A model generated the notes under the pieces. It was not told the DNA's origin. It did not search any database and saw only the letters and a list, made by a program, of their open reading frames with translations. This document shows, in pieces, positions 10,955 to 21,265 of a stretch of DNA of 64,000 nucleotides (position 1 is the first letter of the stretch; each line of letters starts with the position of its first letter). Source of the stretch: Gammaproteobacteria bacterium (GTDB lineage Bacteria > Pseudomonadota > Gammaproteobacteria > Steroidobacterales > GCA-2729495). The position numbers and the translations under genes were made by a program. The DNA lies in the NCBI GenBank assembly GCA_016874095.1, contig VGVH01000002.1, positions 100,431-164,430 of the forward strand. Direction: 5' to 3'.

Positions 10955-11875
10955 TCAACCTGTCTGGCGGACGAATCTCGCCGGGTCGACCGGGCGACCG
11001 TTGTGCCAGACCTCGAAGTGCAGGTTCGAACCCGTGGCCCGGCCCGTCGCACCGATGAGGGCAATGATCTCGCCCTTTTGCACATGATCGCCAACGACAA
11101 CGAGGTTCCTGGCATTGTGGGCGTAACGCGTTACGTAGCCGTTGCCATGCGTCACCTCGATCATGCGGCCGTAGCCCTGACGAGTGCCGGCCCAGGTGAC
11201 CACCCCACCGGCGACCGAGACGATCTCGGCACCGGCGCGTGCGGCAAAATCGATGCCGCGGTGCTGGCGCCATTCACCGGTGAAGGGATCGATGCGTCGG
11301 CCGTAGTGGCTGGAGATGTAGCCGGTTGAAACAGGGCGACCCTGCGGGCGCGCCTCGGCTGCCAGCTTGCGGTCGACCATGATGTCGCCCAGCGCCGACA
11401 GCTGGCGCGACTGCTGGTTCAGGCGATCCTCCAGGTCGTCGAGTTCGCCGAGCAGTGTCGGCACGTCGGCAACGGCCAGGGCCGGCTCATCAGGACCGCC
11501 GTAGGCAGGGCGCGCGGCAAAGTCGAATTCGCCGTCATCCAGCTTGGCCAGGGTGGCCAATTCGCCGCCGAGCGCATTCAAGCGGATGACGTGTGCGTTG
11601 AGCCCGCCGACACGCCTGGTCAGTGCGACCACCCGATCTTCCGCAGCAGTTCGCGCACGGTCGATCTCGGCTTTCTGCGCCGCGACTCCGCGCTGCAGGC
11701 GGGCCACGCGCACGTCGCCTGGCACGAACCCGCCGAGGCGCGCCAGCCCGTAGCCGGTTCCGACCGCAGCGGTCAGCACGGCCAGCACGGACAGGGCAAA
11801 CAGCCGCAGCAACGGCGGCGTAAGGGAAACATGGCGTGTGCCGCTGGTGCTGCGGCACATCAGTATCAGGTTCAT
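10955..11875 (-). CDS. Membrane-anchored M23-family (LytM) protein, one catalytic His replaced
   Basis: Likely periplasmic cell-wall hydrolase or hydrolase regulator. From the ATG at 11875 (306 aa) there is one N-terminal membrane segment (about residues 25-50, LLRLFALSVLAVLTAAVGTG), a coiled-coil-like region, and a C-terminal LytM domain. The zinc motif HRGIDF and the middle His in YAHNA are present, but the usual HxH reads NLH (TGSNLHFEVW), so the His expected to act in catalysis is Asn, codon AAC. The zinc-binding second His is kept. The same family commonly sits beside secA and lpxC in gammaproteobacteria. It may be an inactive, EnvC/NlpD-like activator; that is inference. Confidence 0.85.
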   Translation of the reverse strand: MNLILMCRSTSGTRHVSLTPPLLRLFALSVLAVLTAAVGTGYGLARLGGFVPGDVRVARLQRGVAAQKAEIDRARTAAEDRVVALTRRVGGLNAHVIRLNALGGELATLAKLDDGEFDFAARPAYGGPDEPALAVADVPTLLGELDDLEDRLNQQSRQLSALGDIMVDRKLAAEARPQGRPVSTGYISSHYGRRIDPFTGEWRQHRGIDFAARAGAEIVSVAGGVVTWAGTRQGYGRMIEVTHGNGYVTRYAHNARNLVVVGDHVQKGEIIALIGATGRATGSNLHFEVWHNGRPVDPARFVRQTG

Positions 11876-12161
11876 GAGCGGTCGCCCCTGCGGGCCGGTC
11901 TCCCGATTGTTATCGTTATGTCGGAAGCGCCGCGAATCGCAGTATCCCGCCGCCAAACTATCAAGTTGGCTCGGCGGAGCTCGCCCTCGGCGCGCGCCGT
12001 ACACGGTAACCCCGCTATCATAGGATCGACTCCTGAAGTGCGGTGGCTTTGCGTCCCCGACTTTCGACGGGTTTGCCCTGATCGCTTCAGGCGACTATGC
12101 CGAGTCGCTTGATATAACTCAAGAAAACCCGGCCACACCCGGGCCATGAGGAACGTGACGC

Positions 12162-12485
12162 ATGTCCGGAAACGGACCTAAGTCTCTCTCCGATCTGATG
12201 TTCCGGCCAGGTGGCGCGGTCGAGAGCCTGGTGCGTCAGGCCGACGCCGCTGCGAACCTGGTGGCGCTCCTGAGAAGTGGCATCGGCGGTGCCCTGGGGC
12301 AGTCAATCCGCGCGGCGAGCCTGCAACCGGACGGCACGCTGGTGGTGGCCGCTGCGAGTTCGGCCTGGGCAGCGCGCCTGCGTTTCGAGTCCGAGCGTAT
12401 GCGTTCGCTATGCAGGGAGCAGCAGCTGAACTGCACGCGCGTAGTGGTCCGGGTTGCCGAACCGGAGGCCGGGGCGGCGAGCTGA
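12162..12485 (+). CDS. dciA: DciA-type DnaB helicase loader (DUF721)
   Basis: A small 107-aa protein of the DUF721/DciA family, which loads or stimulates the replicative helicase in bacteria lacking DnaC. It matches by size, by the pattern LVRQADAAANLVALLRSGI, and by the KH-like half LQPDGTLVVAAASSAWAARLR. Neighbourhood agrees: dciA is often found between lpxC and secA. GAGGA about 9 nt ahead of the ATG supports the start. Its stop codon is one base from the stop of convergent lpxC. Confidence 0.85.
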   Translation: MSGNGPKSLSDLMFRPGGAVESLVRQADAAANLVALLRSGIGGALGQSIRAASLQPDGTLVVAAASSAWAARLRFESERMRSLCREQQLNCTRVVVRVAEPEAGAAS

Positions 12486-12486
12486 T

Positions 12487-13401
12487 CTAGGCGTGCGCGG
12501 CAGCCGGGGCGAGAAACTCGACCGGAGCCCGGGAAGTGCCATCAAAGGTCACCAGCTCGTAGGCTTCCGGCGCCGCCAGCAGGGCACGGCAGAGCTGGTT
12601 GTTCAGCGAATGGCCAGACTTGAATCCCGTGTACTCGCCCAGCAACGGCTTGCCGAGCAGGTACAGGTCACCGATGGCGTCCAGGATCTTGTGTTTGACG
12701 AACTCGTCTTCGAAACGCAGCCCGTCTTCGTTGAGAATGCGGAAGTCGTCAAGAACGATGGCGTTACCCATGTTGCCGCCCAGGGTGAGGTTGCGCGCAC
12801 GCAGCGCCTCGATTTCCCGAAGGAATCCGAACGTCCGTGCCCGACTGACTTCACGCAGGAAGGCCGTGGTGGAAAAGTCCACTGATGCCTGCTGGCTGTG
12901 GCGCTTGAAGACAGCGTGCTCGAACTCGATGCGGAAATTGACCCGGAACCCGGCGTGGGGTTTGAACTCGGCCCATTTGTCGCCTTCCGCGACGCGCACT
13001 GTCTCCCGGACCCGGATGAACTGCTTCGGCGCCTGCTGTTCTGCGATGCCTGCGGACTGCAGCAGGAACACGAAGGGCGCGGCACTGCCGTCCATGATCG
13101 GGACTTCCGGTGCCGTCAGGTCGACGTACGCGTTGTCGATACCCAGACCCGACATGGCGGACAGCAGGTGCTCGACAGTCGCCACCTTGACGTCGCCCTT
13201 GACCAGGGTCGTGCCAAGCATCGTCTCGCCGACCAGGCAGGCGTCGGCAGGCACCTCTGCCACAGGTTCGACATCGACCCGGCGGAACACGATGCCCGTG
13301 TTGGACGCCGCCGGCCGCAGTGTCATGAATACCTTGCGGCCCGTGTGCAGGCCGATGCCGGTTGCCCGGATTGCCGTCTTCAATGTCCGCTGTGCCAGCA
13401 T
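12487..13401 (-). CDS. lpxC: UDP-3-O-acyl-N-acetylglucosamine deacetylase LpxC
   Basis: Zinc deacetylase catalysing the committed step of lipid A synthesis in the cytoplasm. The ATG at 13401 gives [20 protein letters not shown], the normal LpxC N-terminus, and 304 aa, against about 305 in relatives. Zinc ligands are visible in VEHLLSAM and [10 protein letters not shown], and the catalytic His in KSGHSLNN. It is the usual last member of the dcw region, here separated from ftsZ by about 240 bp that should hold its own promoter, although I could not pick out a convincing -35/-10 pair. Confidence 0.96.
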   Translation of the reverse strand: MLAQRTLKTAIRATGIGLHTGRKVFMTLRPAASNTGIVFRRVDVEPVAEVPADACLVGETMLGTTLVKGDVKVATVEHLLSAMSGLGIDNAYVDLTAPEVPIMDGSAAPFVFLLQSAGIAEQQAPKQFIRVRETVRVAEGDKWAEFKPHAGFRVNFRIEFEHAVFKRHSQQASVDFSTTAFLREVSRARTFGFLREIEALRARNLTLGGNMGNAIVLDDFRILNEDGLRFEDEFVKHKILDAIGDLYLLGKPLLGEYTGFKSGHSLNNQLCRALLAAPEAYELVTFDGTSRAPVEFLAPAAAHA

Positions 13402-13641
13402 CCGGCCACTCCCCGAGATCGACGGCACAGTGGGCAGCCTGGGCTACCTGTTGCGCCGAAGCGACGCCCGCGCAGGAACCGGCGAATGCCAGCCAGCCCG
13501 GGCAGTCCCTAAGCTGCGATGCCCAAGCGACAATAACTGCTTGATTTACAAGCTTCTCTCAGGAATGTTACCGCGCGCCGCGCACACCAGCGGCGCAACA
13601 GTAACACAGCCTGTCAACTCCCAGCAACGCGCTCCTGTCGA

Positions 13642-14805
13642 TCAGTCGGCTTGCCGGCGTAGAAACGCCGGGATATCTAGCAGTTCGAAGTTCGCTTCCG
13701 CCGGCTGTGCCGCCACCGGCGACTCGTTAACTGTACGGCGACGCACCGACGGCTTATCGAAGTCGCTGTAGTTGGGCGCGATCCCATCCGGAGCTGGCGC
13801 AGCCGAGCGCACGACGCGGATCGCCGGCGGTTCGACCTGGCGCTGGGCCTCGTTGCCCAGACCGGTCGCCACGACGGTGACGCGGATGGCATTCGACATC
13901 TCCGGGTCGATCACTGTACCGATGACGACCGTCGCATCCTCCGACGCGCACTGCTTCACGGTCTCGCCGACCTGGTGGAACTCACCGATCGACAGGTCCA
14001 TGCCTGCTGTCACATTGACGAGGATGCCGCGGGCGCCCGACAGGTTGACCTCCTCGAGCAGCGGACTCGAGATCGCGGCCTCAGCGGCTTCGCGCGCGCG
14101 ATCCTCACCGCTCGCCGTGCCGGAACCCATCATCGCCATGCCCATCTCGCTCATTACCGTACGCACGTCAGCGAAGTCGACGTTGATCAGCCCAGGCCGC
14201 GTGATCAGCTCCGCAATGCCCTGGACGGCGCCCTGCAGCACTTCGTTAGCCGCGCGAAAGGCATCGAGCAGGGTCGTCTGCGGACCGAGCACCGAGAGCA
14301 GCTTCTCGTTCGGGATCGTGATCAGGGAGTCGACGTACTTCGCCAGGTCGTGGATGCCCTGGTCGGACACCATCAGCCGCTTGCGGCCTTCCATCTTGAA
14401 GGGCTTGGTCACGACCGCGACCGTCAGGATCCCGAGCTCCTTGGCCACCTGGGCAACGACCGGCGCCGCACCCGTTCCGGTGCCGCCGCCGAGACCCGCG
14501 GTGATGAAGAGCATGTCGGCACCGTCGATGACTTCGATGATCCGGTCCCTGTCCTCCATCGCAGCCTGCCGTCCCACGTCGGGGTCGGCGCCGGCGCCGA
14601 GTCCCTTCGTGATGTTGCAACCGATCTGCAGTGCGGTGCGGACGTTCGAGCCCCGCAGCGCCTGCGCGTCGGTATTCGCACAGATGAAGTCCACTCCCTC
14701 GATCCCGCAATCGGCCATGTGTTTGACGGCATTGCCGCCACCACCGCCGACGCCGATCACCTTGATTACAGCGTTCTGGCTGTATGCATCCATCAGTTCA
14801 AACAT
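13642..14805 (-). CDS. ftsZ: Cell division GTPase FtsZ
   Basis: Tubulin homologue that forms the Z-ring. The tubulin signature GGGTGTG is at about residues 106-112, and the T7 loop NVDFADVRT contributes the catalytic Asp. The C-terminal conserved peptide reads LDIPAFLRRQ, the site for FtsA and ZipA; ZapD (encoded at 6.8 kb) should use the same tail. Length of 387 aa is normal. A strong GGAGGAG ribosome site precedes the ATG. The gene is 65 bp downstream of ftsA, the end of the canonical division cluster. Confidence 0.98.
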   Translation of the reverse strand: MFELMDAYSQNAVIKVIGVGGGGGNAVKHMADCGIEGVDFICANTDAQALRGSNVRTALQIGCNITKGLGAGADPDVGRQAAMEDRDRIIEVIDGADMLFITAGLGGGTGTGAAPVVAQVAKELGILTVAVVTKPFKMEGRKRLMVSDQGIHDLAKYVDSLITIPNEKLLSVLGPQTTLLDAFRAANEVLQGAVQGIAELITRPGLINVDFADVRTVMSEMGMAMMGSGTASGEDRAREAAEAAISSPLLEEVNLSGARGILVNVTAGMDLSIGEFHQVGETVKQCASEDATVVIGTVIDPEMSNAIRVTVVATGLGNEAQRQVEPPAIRVVRSAAPAPDGIAPNYSDFDKPSVRRRTVNESPVAAQPAEANFELLDIPAFLRRQAD

Positions 14806-14870
14806 CGCAGCTTCTCCTCCGGTTCAACAACAACAACGCAACCCGGGACCTCTCATGAGCAGGGGCCCCT

Positions 14871-16106
14871 TCAAAAACTTCCCTGGAACCAGGACTTCAT
14901 CCGCCCGAATACATCGCGCACACCCGGGGCGAGCGCGGCTTCCTGCGGATGCTGAATGGCCCGGCTGCGGGCGTAGAGCAGCAGACCGACGCCGGTAGCG
15001 TGGATCGGATTGCGCACTACGTCGCCGAGACCGCGAACGTGTTGCGGCAAGCCGAGCCGAACCGGCATGTGGAACACCTCTTCGGCGAGTTCGACGGCTC
15101 CCTCCATCTTTGCGCTGCCGCCCGTCAGGACGACACCCGCTGCAACCATCTCCTCGAATCCGCTGCGGCGAAGCTCGTCGCGGACAAGTCCGAAGAGCTC
15201 CTCGTAGCGTGGCTCCACGACTTCCGCGAGGGTCTGCCGGGCAAGCCGCCGTGACGGCCGGTCACCGACACTAGGCACCTCGATCGTCTCGTCAGCCGTC
15301 GCGAGCTGCGACAGCGCGCAGGCGTACTTGATCTTGATCTCCTCGGCGTACTGCGTCGGCGTTCGCAGCGAGATCGCGATGTCGTTGGTTACCTGATCAC
15401 CAGCGATCGGGATTACCGCGGTGTGGCGAATGGCCCCCGCATTGAACACGGCGATATCGGTAGTGCCACCGCCGATGTCGACGATGCAGACCCCTAGCTC
15501 TTTCTCGTCGTCGGTCAGGACGGCGTGCGACGAGGCGAGCTGCTCGAGCACGATGTCCTCGACGTCCAGCCCGCAGCGCTGTACGCACTTGACGATGTTC
15601 TGCGCTGCGCTCGCCGCTCCGGTGACCATGTGCACGCGCGCTTCCAGGCGCACGCCCGACATGCCGATCGGTTCGCGGATGCCTTCCTGCCCGTCGATGA
15701 TGAACTCCTGCGGCAGGACATGGAGGATTCGCTGGTCGGCGGGTATCGCCACGGCGCGCGCAGCGTCGATCACCCGATCGACATCGGTGCGCGCAACTTC
15801 CCTGTCGCGTATAGCGACGATGCCGTGGGAATTCAGGCTGCGGACATGACTGCCGGCGATTCCGGCAAATACCGAGTTGATCTCGCAGCCGGCCATCAGC
15901 TCGGCCTCTTCCACTGCGCGCTGGATGGAACTCACCGTGGATTCGATGTTTACGACCACGCCTTTCTTCAGTCCACGCGACGGATGCATGCCGAAGCCGA
16001 TCACTTCGACCGAGTTGTCGTCCTGGAGCTCGCCCACGATCGCGACGATTTTCGATGTGCCTATGTCGAGGCCGACTAGCAGGCGCTGCTGGGGCTTCTT
16101 AGGCAT
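14871..16106 (-). CDS. ftsA: Cell division protein FtsA
   Basis: Actin-like ATPase that tethers FtsZ to the membrane. The ATG at 16106 overlaps the ftsQ stop by 8 bp and gives MPKKPQQRLLVGLDIGTSK, the standard FtsA start, with 411 aa. Phosphate-binding motif DIGTSK, the second motif DIGGGTTDIAVF and adenosine motif VVLTGGSAKMEG are present. The C-terminal amphipathic anchor is short and ends FGRMKSWFQGSF. Confidence 0.97.
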   Translation of the reverse strand: MPKKPQQRLLVGLDIGTSKIVAIVGELQDDNSVEVIGFGMHPSRGLKKGVVVNIESTVSSIQRAVEEAELMAGCEINSVFAGIAGSHVRSLNSHGIVAIRDREVARTDVDRVIDAARAVAIPADQRILHVLPQEFIIDGQEGIREPIGMSGVRLEARVHMVTGAASAAQNIVKCVQRCGLDVEDIVLEQLASSHAVLTDDEKELGVCIVDIGGGTTDIAVFNAGAIRHTAVIPIAGDQVTNDIAISLRTPTQYAEEIKIKYACALSQLATADETIEVPSVGDRPSRRLARQTLAEVVEPRYEELFGLVRDELRRSGFEEMVAAGVVLTGGSAKMEGAVELAEEVFHMPVRLGLPQHVRGLGDVVRNPIHATGVGLLLYARSRAIQHPQEAALAPGVRDVFGRMKSWFQGSF

Positions 16107-16884
16107 CGGGATCCACCTCCTCCATCTGTGCAGCGCGCACGTCACTCTGGTTCTTCCATCCGACGGCGAATCCATTCGGGTAGCGCATGTCCACGTAATC
16201 CACTTCTCCGGAAAGGTTCGCGAGCGTGCCGTCCAGAACCTTGAAAAATCGCTCGATACGCTGCTCGACGCTGTTGGAGCCGATACGTATCAGGAGGCCG
16301 TTCGCCAGCGTCAGGGTCCAGGCCCCGCGCTCGTCCAGGGAAACGGCCGCCGCTGCCAGGCCGCGATGTTCGAGCTGCTTCTGGATAGCGAAATAGCGCC
16401 CGGTGACCAGCCCTTCAGTGCCGGGCGGACCACTGAGGCGCGGCAATTCGGCAGGAACGCGCTCGGCGCTCGGCAGGAACAACTCGCCCGCGGCGTTGAG
16501 CAGGCCGTGCTCGCCCCAGCAGGCCACGGCTTTCTGTTCGCGAACGTTTACGACCAGCGTGCCGGGCCATTTGCGGCGCACTTCGGCGCTGGCGACCCAC
16601 GCCTGCGACTTGAGCGAGCGCTGGGTAGCGCCGAGATCGACTTCGAGGAAGCCCGCCCGGGCGTGCGGCTCGATCAGGGCTTCGAGCCGCAGCGGCGAGA
16701 CACGCTCGAAGCTGCCGCTTATGACGATCGAGTCGATGGGACGATTGAGCACCCAGACCGCAGCTGCATAAAGGCCCGCTCCTATCACCAGGGCGCTGGC
16801 GCCCGCAACCACCAGTGGCCACGAGATTTCGAATGCCCGGGTTTCCGTACGCTCGCGGCGGCGGCGATTCTGCTTACGGAACAT
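16099..16884 (-). CDS. ftsQ: Cell division protein FtsQ
   Basis: Bitopic inner-membrane protein that recruits FtsL/FtsB to the divisome. There is a basic cytoplasmic start (FRKQNRRRRERTE), one membrane span (about residues 30-48), then a POTRA domain beginning IDSIVISGSFERVSPLRLEA and a C-terminal FtsQ domain ending before GWKNQ. Length of 261 aa is typical. It overlaps ddl by 11 bp upstream and ftsA by 8 bp downstream, indicating translational coupling. Confidence 0.94.
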   Translation of the reverse strand: MFRKQNRRRRERTETRAFEISWPLVVAGASALVIGAGLYAAAVWVLNRPIDSIVISGSFERVSPLRLEALIEPHARAGFLEVDLGATQRSLKSQAWVASAEVRRKWPGTLVVNVREQKAVACWGEHGLLNAAGELFLPSAERVPAELPRLSGPPGTEGLVTGRYFAIQKQLEHRGLAAAAVSLDERGAWTLTLANGLLIRIGSNSVEQRIERFFKVLDGTLANLSGEVDYVDMRYPNGFAVGWKNQSDVRAAQMEEVDPDA

Positions 16885-17845
16885 GCCGCGACTCCCCTGC
16901 CGTTACAGGCATGCTCGTCTCGAGAATGCGCCACACCAGCTCTTCGAATCCGATGCCGGCAGCAGCAGCTGCCTTCGGTACGAGGCTATGGCTGGTCATG
17001 CCCGGAATCGTGTTGATCTCGAGGACCTTCGGCGTCCCGTCAGGACCGACCATGAAGTCGACGCGACCCCAACCGGAGGCACCAACGGCATCGAACGCCG
17101 CCATCGACACGTCGGCGAATCGCCTCTCTGTATCGGGCGCGAGGCCGCTGGGGCAGATGTAGCGGGTCTCGTCGCTGAAGTACTTAGCCTGGTAGTCGTA
17201 GAAGACCGCCTTGGCTTCGATGCGGATGATCGGCAAGGCGCGGTGGTGGAGGATCGCCGCCGTGTACTCGGCACCCTGGACCCACTCCTCTACGAACACA
17301 TCGCTGCCGAAACGTGCCGCGGTAGCGAATGCATGCGGAAGGTCTTCCGCCCGCTGCACCTTGCTCATGCCGATGCTCGATCCCTCGCAGGCCGGCTTGA
17401 CGATCAGCGGCAGACCGAGATCGGCTATTGCCGGACCGAAGTCACGCTCGCCGGACAGCACGCGGTGACGGGGCGTCGGAACTCCGCATGCCGCCATCAG
17501 CTGCTTGGTGCGCAACTTGTCCATGGCGATCGCCGAGCCCATGACACCGCTGCCGGTGAACGGCATGCCAAGGCAGTCGAGCAATCCCTGCATCGTGCCG
17601 TCTTCGCCACGACCGCCGTGCAGCGCAAGCCAGACCCGGTCGTAACCACCCCTGAGCAAGGCTGCCGGAAAGTCATCTGCCGGATCGAGGCGATGGGCGT
17701 CGATTCCGCGCTTCACCAGCGCCTGGTACACCGCGTCCCCGGTCAGCAGCGAAATCTCACGCTCCGACGAAGTGCCGCCGAGCATCACGGCGACCTTTCC
17801 GAATGCGCGCGCGTCGCTGACGCGCTGAAAGCCGGCGCGGCTCAC
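16874..17845 (-). CDS. ddl: D-alanine--D-alanine ligase
   Basis: ATP-grasp ligase making the D-Ala-D-Ala dipeptide used by MurF. Visible are VMLGGTSSEREISLLTG at the N-terminus, the substrate motif ALHGGRGEDGTMQGLL, the ATP-grasp core KPACEGSSIGMSKV and the C-terminal magnesium motif EINTIPGMTSHSL. The start is GTG, in a 4-bp overlap with the murB stop. At 323 aa it is slightly longer than E. coli DdlB, which occupies the same position. Confidence 0.96.
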   Translation of the reverse strand: MSRAGFQRVSDARAFGKVAVMLGGTSSEREISLLTGDAVYQALVKRGIDAHRLDPADDFPAALLRGGYDRVWLALHGGRGEDGTMQGLLDCLGMPFTGSGVMGSAIAMDKLRTKQLMAACGVPTPRHRVLSGERDFGPAIADLGLPLIVKPACEGSSIGMSKVQRAEDLPHAFATAARFGSDVFVEEWVQGAEYTAAILHHRALPIIRIEAKAVFYDYQAKYFSDETRYICPSGLAPDTERRFADVSMAAFDAVGASGWGRVDFMVGPDGTPKVLEINTIPGMTSHSLVPKAAAAAGIGFEELVWRILETSMPVTAGESRHVP

Positions 17846-18753
17846 GAGCTGGCCTCCCCTATCGGCTCACCGATGACATGCACCTCCGGCACCAGCTTCA
17901 CACCGTGCTTCTCTTCCACGGTTGCCTGGACGTGGCGGATCAGCGCCTCGATGTCGGCAGCCGTTGCCTTCCCGGTATTGAGGATGAAATTCGCGTGCTT
18001 CTCGGACACCTGTGCCCCGCCAATGCGCGTTCCCTTGAGACCCGCTGTTTCGATGAGGCGTCCAGCGAAGTCTCCCGGCGGATTGCGAAATACCGAGCCG
18101 CAGCTCGGCATACCGAGCGGTTGCTTGGCCTGGCGTTGCTGTATCAGCGCGCGCACGCCATCAAGGCTGGTCGGGTGCGCCGGATCGAACTGGAACCGCG
18201 CCGAGAGATACCATTCAACAGCGGGTCCCTGGACCTCACGGTACGACACCCGATACTGCGCGGGCTTGCGTCGCGCGACTTCGCCACGCCGGTTGACGAC
18301 CTCGACCTCAGCAACGTGCTGCCAGGTTTCACCGCCGAATGCGCCGGCATTCATGGTCAGTGCGCCACCGACCGTCCCGGGGATCCCGGCGAAGAACTCT
18401 GCGGGACCGACTCCCCAGCGCGCGCAGTGGCGGGCCAGTACGGTGCAGGGAACGCCAGCCTCGGCTTCGACCAGTCCGCCTCCCAGATGGCGCAGGTACT
18501 CGAGGCAGGCACCGGTAGCTATCACGACGCCCCGGACGCCGCCGTCGCGCACCAGCAGGTTGCTGCCGAGTCCCACCCAATGCACCGGAAGGCCGGGATC
18601 GCTGCGCTCGAGAAACTCGACGAGTTCGATGCGGGAGCGCGGCTTGAAGTAGACGTCGGCTGGTCCGCCCACTCGCCAGGATGTATGACGGGCCATCGGC
18701 TCCTCGTAGTGCAATCGTGCCTTCTCAGGTTCTGCCATGGCCCTTGCCGTCAT
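17842..18753 (-). CDS. murB: UDP-N-acetylenolpyruvoylglucosamine reductase MurB
   Basis: FAD-dependent reductase forming UDP-MurNAc, the second committed step of peptidoglycan precursor synthesis. FAD-binding motifs are [11 protein letters not shown] and [31 protein letters not shown] and the catalytic-Ser motif SCGSVFRNP follow. The last, with its surrounding layout, indicates the type II (short) MurB form, consistent with 303 aa. Presence of murB between murC and ddl is common in this gene order, although E. coli has moved it elsewhere. Confidence 0.95.
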   Translation of the reverse strand: MTARAMAEPEKARLHYEEPMARHTSWRVGGPADVYFKPRSRIELVEFLERSDPGLPVHWVGLGSNLLVRDGGVRGVVIATGACLEYLRHLGGGLVEAEAGVPCTVLARHCARWGVGPAEFFAGIPGTVGGALTMNAGAFGGETWQHVAEVEVVNRRGEVARRKPAQYRVSYREVQGPAVEWYLSARFQFDPAHPTSLDGVRALIQQRQAKQPLGMPSCGSVFRNPPGDFAGRLIETAGLKGTRIGGAQVSEKHANFILNTGKATAADIEALIRHVQATVEEKHGVKLVPEVHVIGEPIGEASS

Positions 18754-20174
18754 GTACCCCGCCTCTGCGCCGGCCTGCGCGCCAGCGCAGCCGGCAGTTT
18801 CTGTGCAGCACTGCCGATGTCACCGGCACCGAGAGTGAGCAGCACGTCACCGTCCCTCAGCAGGCCGGCGAGGAGCTTCGGCATGCGCTCGAGTTTCGGA
18901 ACGAACACCGGCTCCACTGCGCCGCGGTTGCGTATCGCGCGGCAGATCGCGCGGCCATCGGCGCCCGCGATGGGATCCTCACCGGCCGCATACACCTCGG
19001 CCACCAGCAATGCATCGGCCGATGAAAGCACGTCGGCGAAATCGTCGAGCAGGTCGCGGGTGCGGGTGAACCGATGCGGCTGGAACGCAACGACCAGGCG
19101 CCGGCCGGGCCAGGCATCGCGCGCGGCGCGCATCGTCGCTGCGATCTCCGTGGGGTGGTGGCCGTAGTCGTCGACCAGCAGCGCCTGGCCGCCGCCGGCC
19201 TCGACCGGGCCAAGAACCTGCAAACGCCGATCGATCCCCTGGAATTCCGCCAGCGCGCGGACCACAGCTTCGTCACGCACGTCGAGTTCGCCGGCGAGCG
19301 CGACTACCGCAAGCGAATTGAGCACGTTGTGGTGACCCGGCAGATTGAGCGTGATGTCGAGCGGCGCCCGCCCGTCGGGCCTCAGGGCGCGGTAGTGGGT
19401 ACGCATGCCATCGGGGCGTATGTCGGTGGCGCGCACATCGGCACCGGCGCCGGTGCCGTAGGTGATCATCGGCCGTTGCACATGGCCGACGATCGAAGCG
19501 ACACCAGGATCGTCCAGGCAAAGCACGGCGAGACCGTAGAACGGCAGGTTGTGCAGGAACTCCACGAATGTCTGTCGCAGCCGCTCGATGTCGCCGCCGT
19601 AGGTGCCAAGGTGATCGGAGTCGATGTTGGTCACGACGGCGATCATCGGCTGCAGATGCATGAACGAGGCATCGCTTTCGTCGGCTTCGGCAACGAGGTA
19701 ACTGCCCGCGCCCAGCCGCCCGTTGGTATCCGCACTCTTCAGGCGGCCGCCAATGACGAACGTCGGGTCTTCGCCAGCCTCGGCGAGCGTGCTCGCGACG
19801 AGGCTCGTCGTAGTCGTCTTGCCGTGGCTGCCCGACACGGCGATCGCGTAACGGAAACGCATGAGCTCGGCAAGCATTTCAGCCCTGCGCACGATCGGCT
19901 TGCGCCCGGCACGAGCTGCAACGATCTCCGGGTTGGTTCCGTCGATGGCCGTGGACACGACAACGACATCGGCCTCGCCGAGATTCCCGGTGCGGTGGCC
20001 GATGAAGACTTTCGCGCCGAGGCGCGTGAGCCGCTGCGTGATCGCGGACTCCTTCAGGTCCGACCCCTGCACCTCGTAACCGAGGTTGAGGAGGACTTCC
20101 GCTATGCCGCTCATGCCGACGCCGCCGATCCCGACGAGATGGATGCGGTGGATCTTGCGCATCCGGTCCCTCAT
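18750..20174 (-). CDS. murC: UDP-N-acetylmuramate--L-alanine ligase MurC
   Basis: First amino-acid ligase of the peptidoglycan precursor pathway. Rossmann-like [15 protein letters not shown] starts the protein, the ATP loop is [12 protein letters not shown], and the family motif [10 protein letters not shown] is present. The ATG at 20174 is chosen because it makes a 4-bp overlap with the murG stop; another ATG at 20162 fits the family nearly as well. Length of 474 aa is normal. Confidence 0.96.
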   Translation of the reverse strand: MRDRMRKIHRIHLVGIGGVGMSGIAEVLLNLGYEVQGSDLKESAITQRLTRLGAKVFIGHRTGNLGEADVVVVSTAIDGTNPEIVAARAGRKPIVRRAEMLAELMRFRYAIAVSGSHGKTTTTSLVASTLAEAGEDPTFVIGGRLKSADTNGRLGAGSYLVAEADESDASFMHLQPMIAVVTNIDSDHLGTYGGDIERLRQTFVEFLHNLPFYGLAVLCLDDPGVASIVGHVQRPMITYGTGAGADVRATDIRPDGMRTHYRALRPDGRAPLDITLNLPGHHNVLNSLAVVALAGELDVRDEAVVRALAEFQGIDRRLQVLGPVEAGGGQALLVDDYGHHPTEIAATMRAARDAWPGRRLVVAFQPHRFTRTRDLLDDFADVLSSADALLVAEVYAAGEDPIAGADGRAICRAIRNRGAVEPVFVPKLERMPKLLAGLLRDGDVLLTLGAGDIGSAAQKLPAALARRPAQRRGT

Positions 20175-21265
20175 GCGGCGTCTCCGAGCAGCTGACAAAG
20201 ATCGGCGATGTCCTCGGTTGCGGCGGGGCGCGCCAGGGCCCGCGCCTGCTCGGCCCGCCGCAGAGCCAGTGAGCGATCTGCAGCCAGCAGATCAAGCTCA
20301 GCGGCAAGACGCTCGGGCGTCAGCGTCTGCTGCGGCATGAGCACGCCAGCACCGGTTGCGACGAAGTGCTCCGCATTGCGGGTCTGGTGATCGTCGACGG
20401 CGCCTGGAAACGGCACGAGGATCGCCGGCAATCCGGCCGCGGCAAGCTCGGCGATCGTCAGGGCTCCCGCGCGACAGACCACGACGTCCGCCCAGGCGTA
20501 GGCAGAGGCCATGTCCTCGATGAACGGCTCCACCCTGACCGCCACATCCGTCTCGCGGTAACGCTCGCGGGCAAGCTCGACGGTTTTCTCGCCAGCCTGG
20601 TGCAGGATCTCGGGACGTCGCGCCGCCGGCATCAGCGCAATGGCCCGCGGCACAGTGTCGTTCAACACCTGTGCTCCGAGGCTGCCGCCGAGTACCAGCA
20701 ATCGCAGCGGACCGGTCCGCCCGGCATGGCGCTCGGCCGGCGCGGGCAGCGCACCAATGTCGCGCCGGACAGGATTGCCCGTGCAACGGATCTTCCGGCC
20801 CGCGCCACCGCGGGAAAAACTGCCCGGGAAGGCTTCCAGCACTTCCCGGGCAAATCGAGCCAGAAGACGGTTGGTAAGTCCTGCGATCGCGTTCTGTTCG
20901 TGGATGATGAGCGGTCGGCCGAGCAGCCAGGCGGCGACACCGCCCGGTCCGGCAGCGAACCCGCCCATGCCGAGGACGACTTTCGGCCGGCGCCGGCGAA
21001 GCACGCTGATGGCATCGGCGACGGCGACGGCAATGCGCCAGGGTGCGAGCAGCCAGGTGAGCAACCCCTTGCGTCGCAGCCCGGTGACACGAAGCGTCTC
21101 GAGGGCGATGCCATTGGCGGGCACGATGCGCGCCTCGATTCCCTGCCGCGTTCCCAGCCAGACGATTTCCTCGCTGCGGCTGCGCAGGACACGCGCGACG
21201 GCAAGCGCGGGAAACACGTGCCCGCCGGTTCCGCCCGCCATGATGAGTACTGGCGCGCGGCTCAT
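20171..21265 (-). CDS. murG: MurG, lipid II-forming GlcNAc transferase
   Basis: Peripheral membrane GT28 enzyme that adds GlcNAc to lipid I. The frame is open far upstream, but [20 protein letters not shown] at the 21265 ATG is the normal MurG N-terminus, in a 4-bp overlap with the ftsW stop. Other motifs are [24 protein letters not shown] and the donor-site region [20 protein letters not shown]. Length of 364 aa is typical. Confidence 0.96.
   Translation of the reverse strand: MSRAPVLIMAGGTGGHVFPALAVARVLRSRSEEIVWLGTRQGIEARIVPANGIALETLRVTGLRRKGLLTWLLAPWRIAVAVADAISVLRRRRPKVVLGMGGFAAGPGGVAAWLLGRPLIIHEQNAIAGLTNRLLARFAREVLEAFPGSFSRGGAGRKIRCTGNPVRRDIGALPAPAERHAGRTGPLRLLVLGGSLGAQVLNDTVPRAIALMPAARRPEILHQAGEKTVELARERYRETDVAVRVEPFIEDMASAYAWADVVVCRAGALTIAELAAAGLPAILVPFPGAVDDHQTRNAEHFVATGAGVLMPQQTLTPERLAAELDLLAADRSLALRRAEQARALARPAATEDIADLCQLLGDAA

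Noticed and set aside
13402-13641. Terminator or tRNA between ftsZ and lpxC
   Set aside because: A GC-rich 7-bp hairpin near 13585-13607 has no T-tract, and no tRNA arms are visible.
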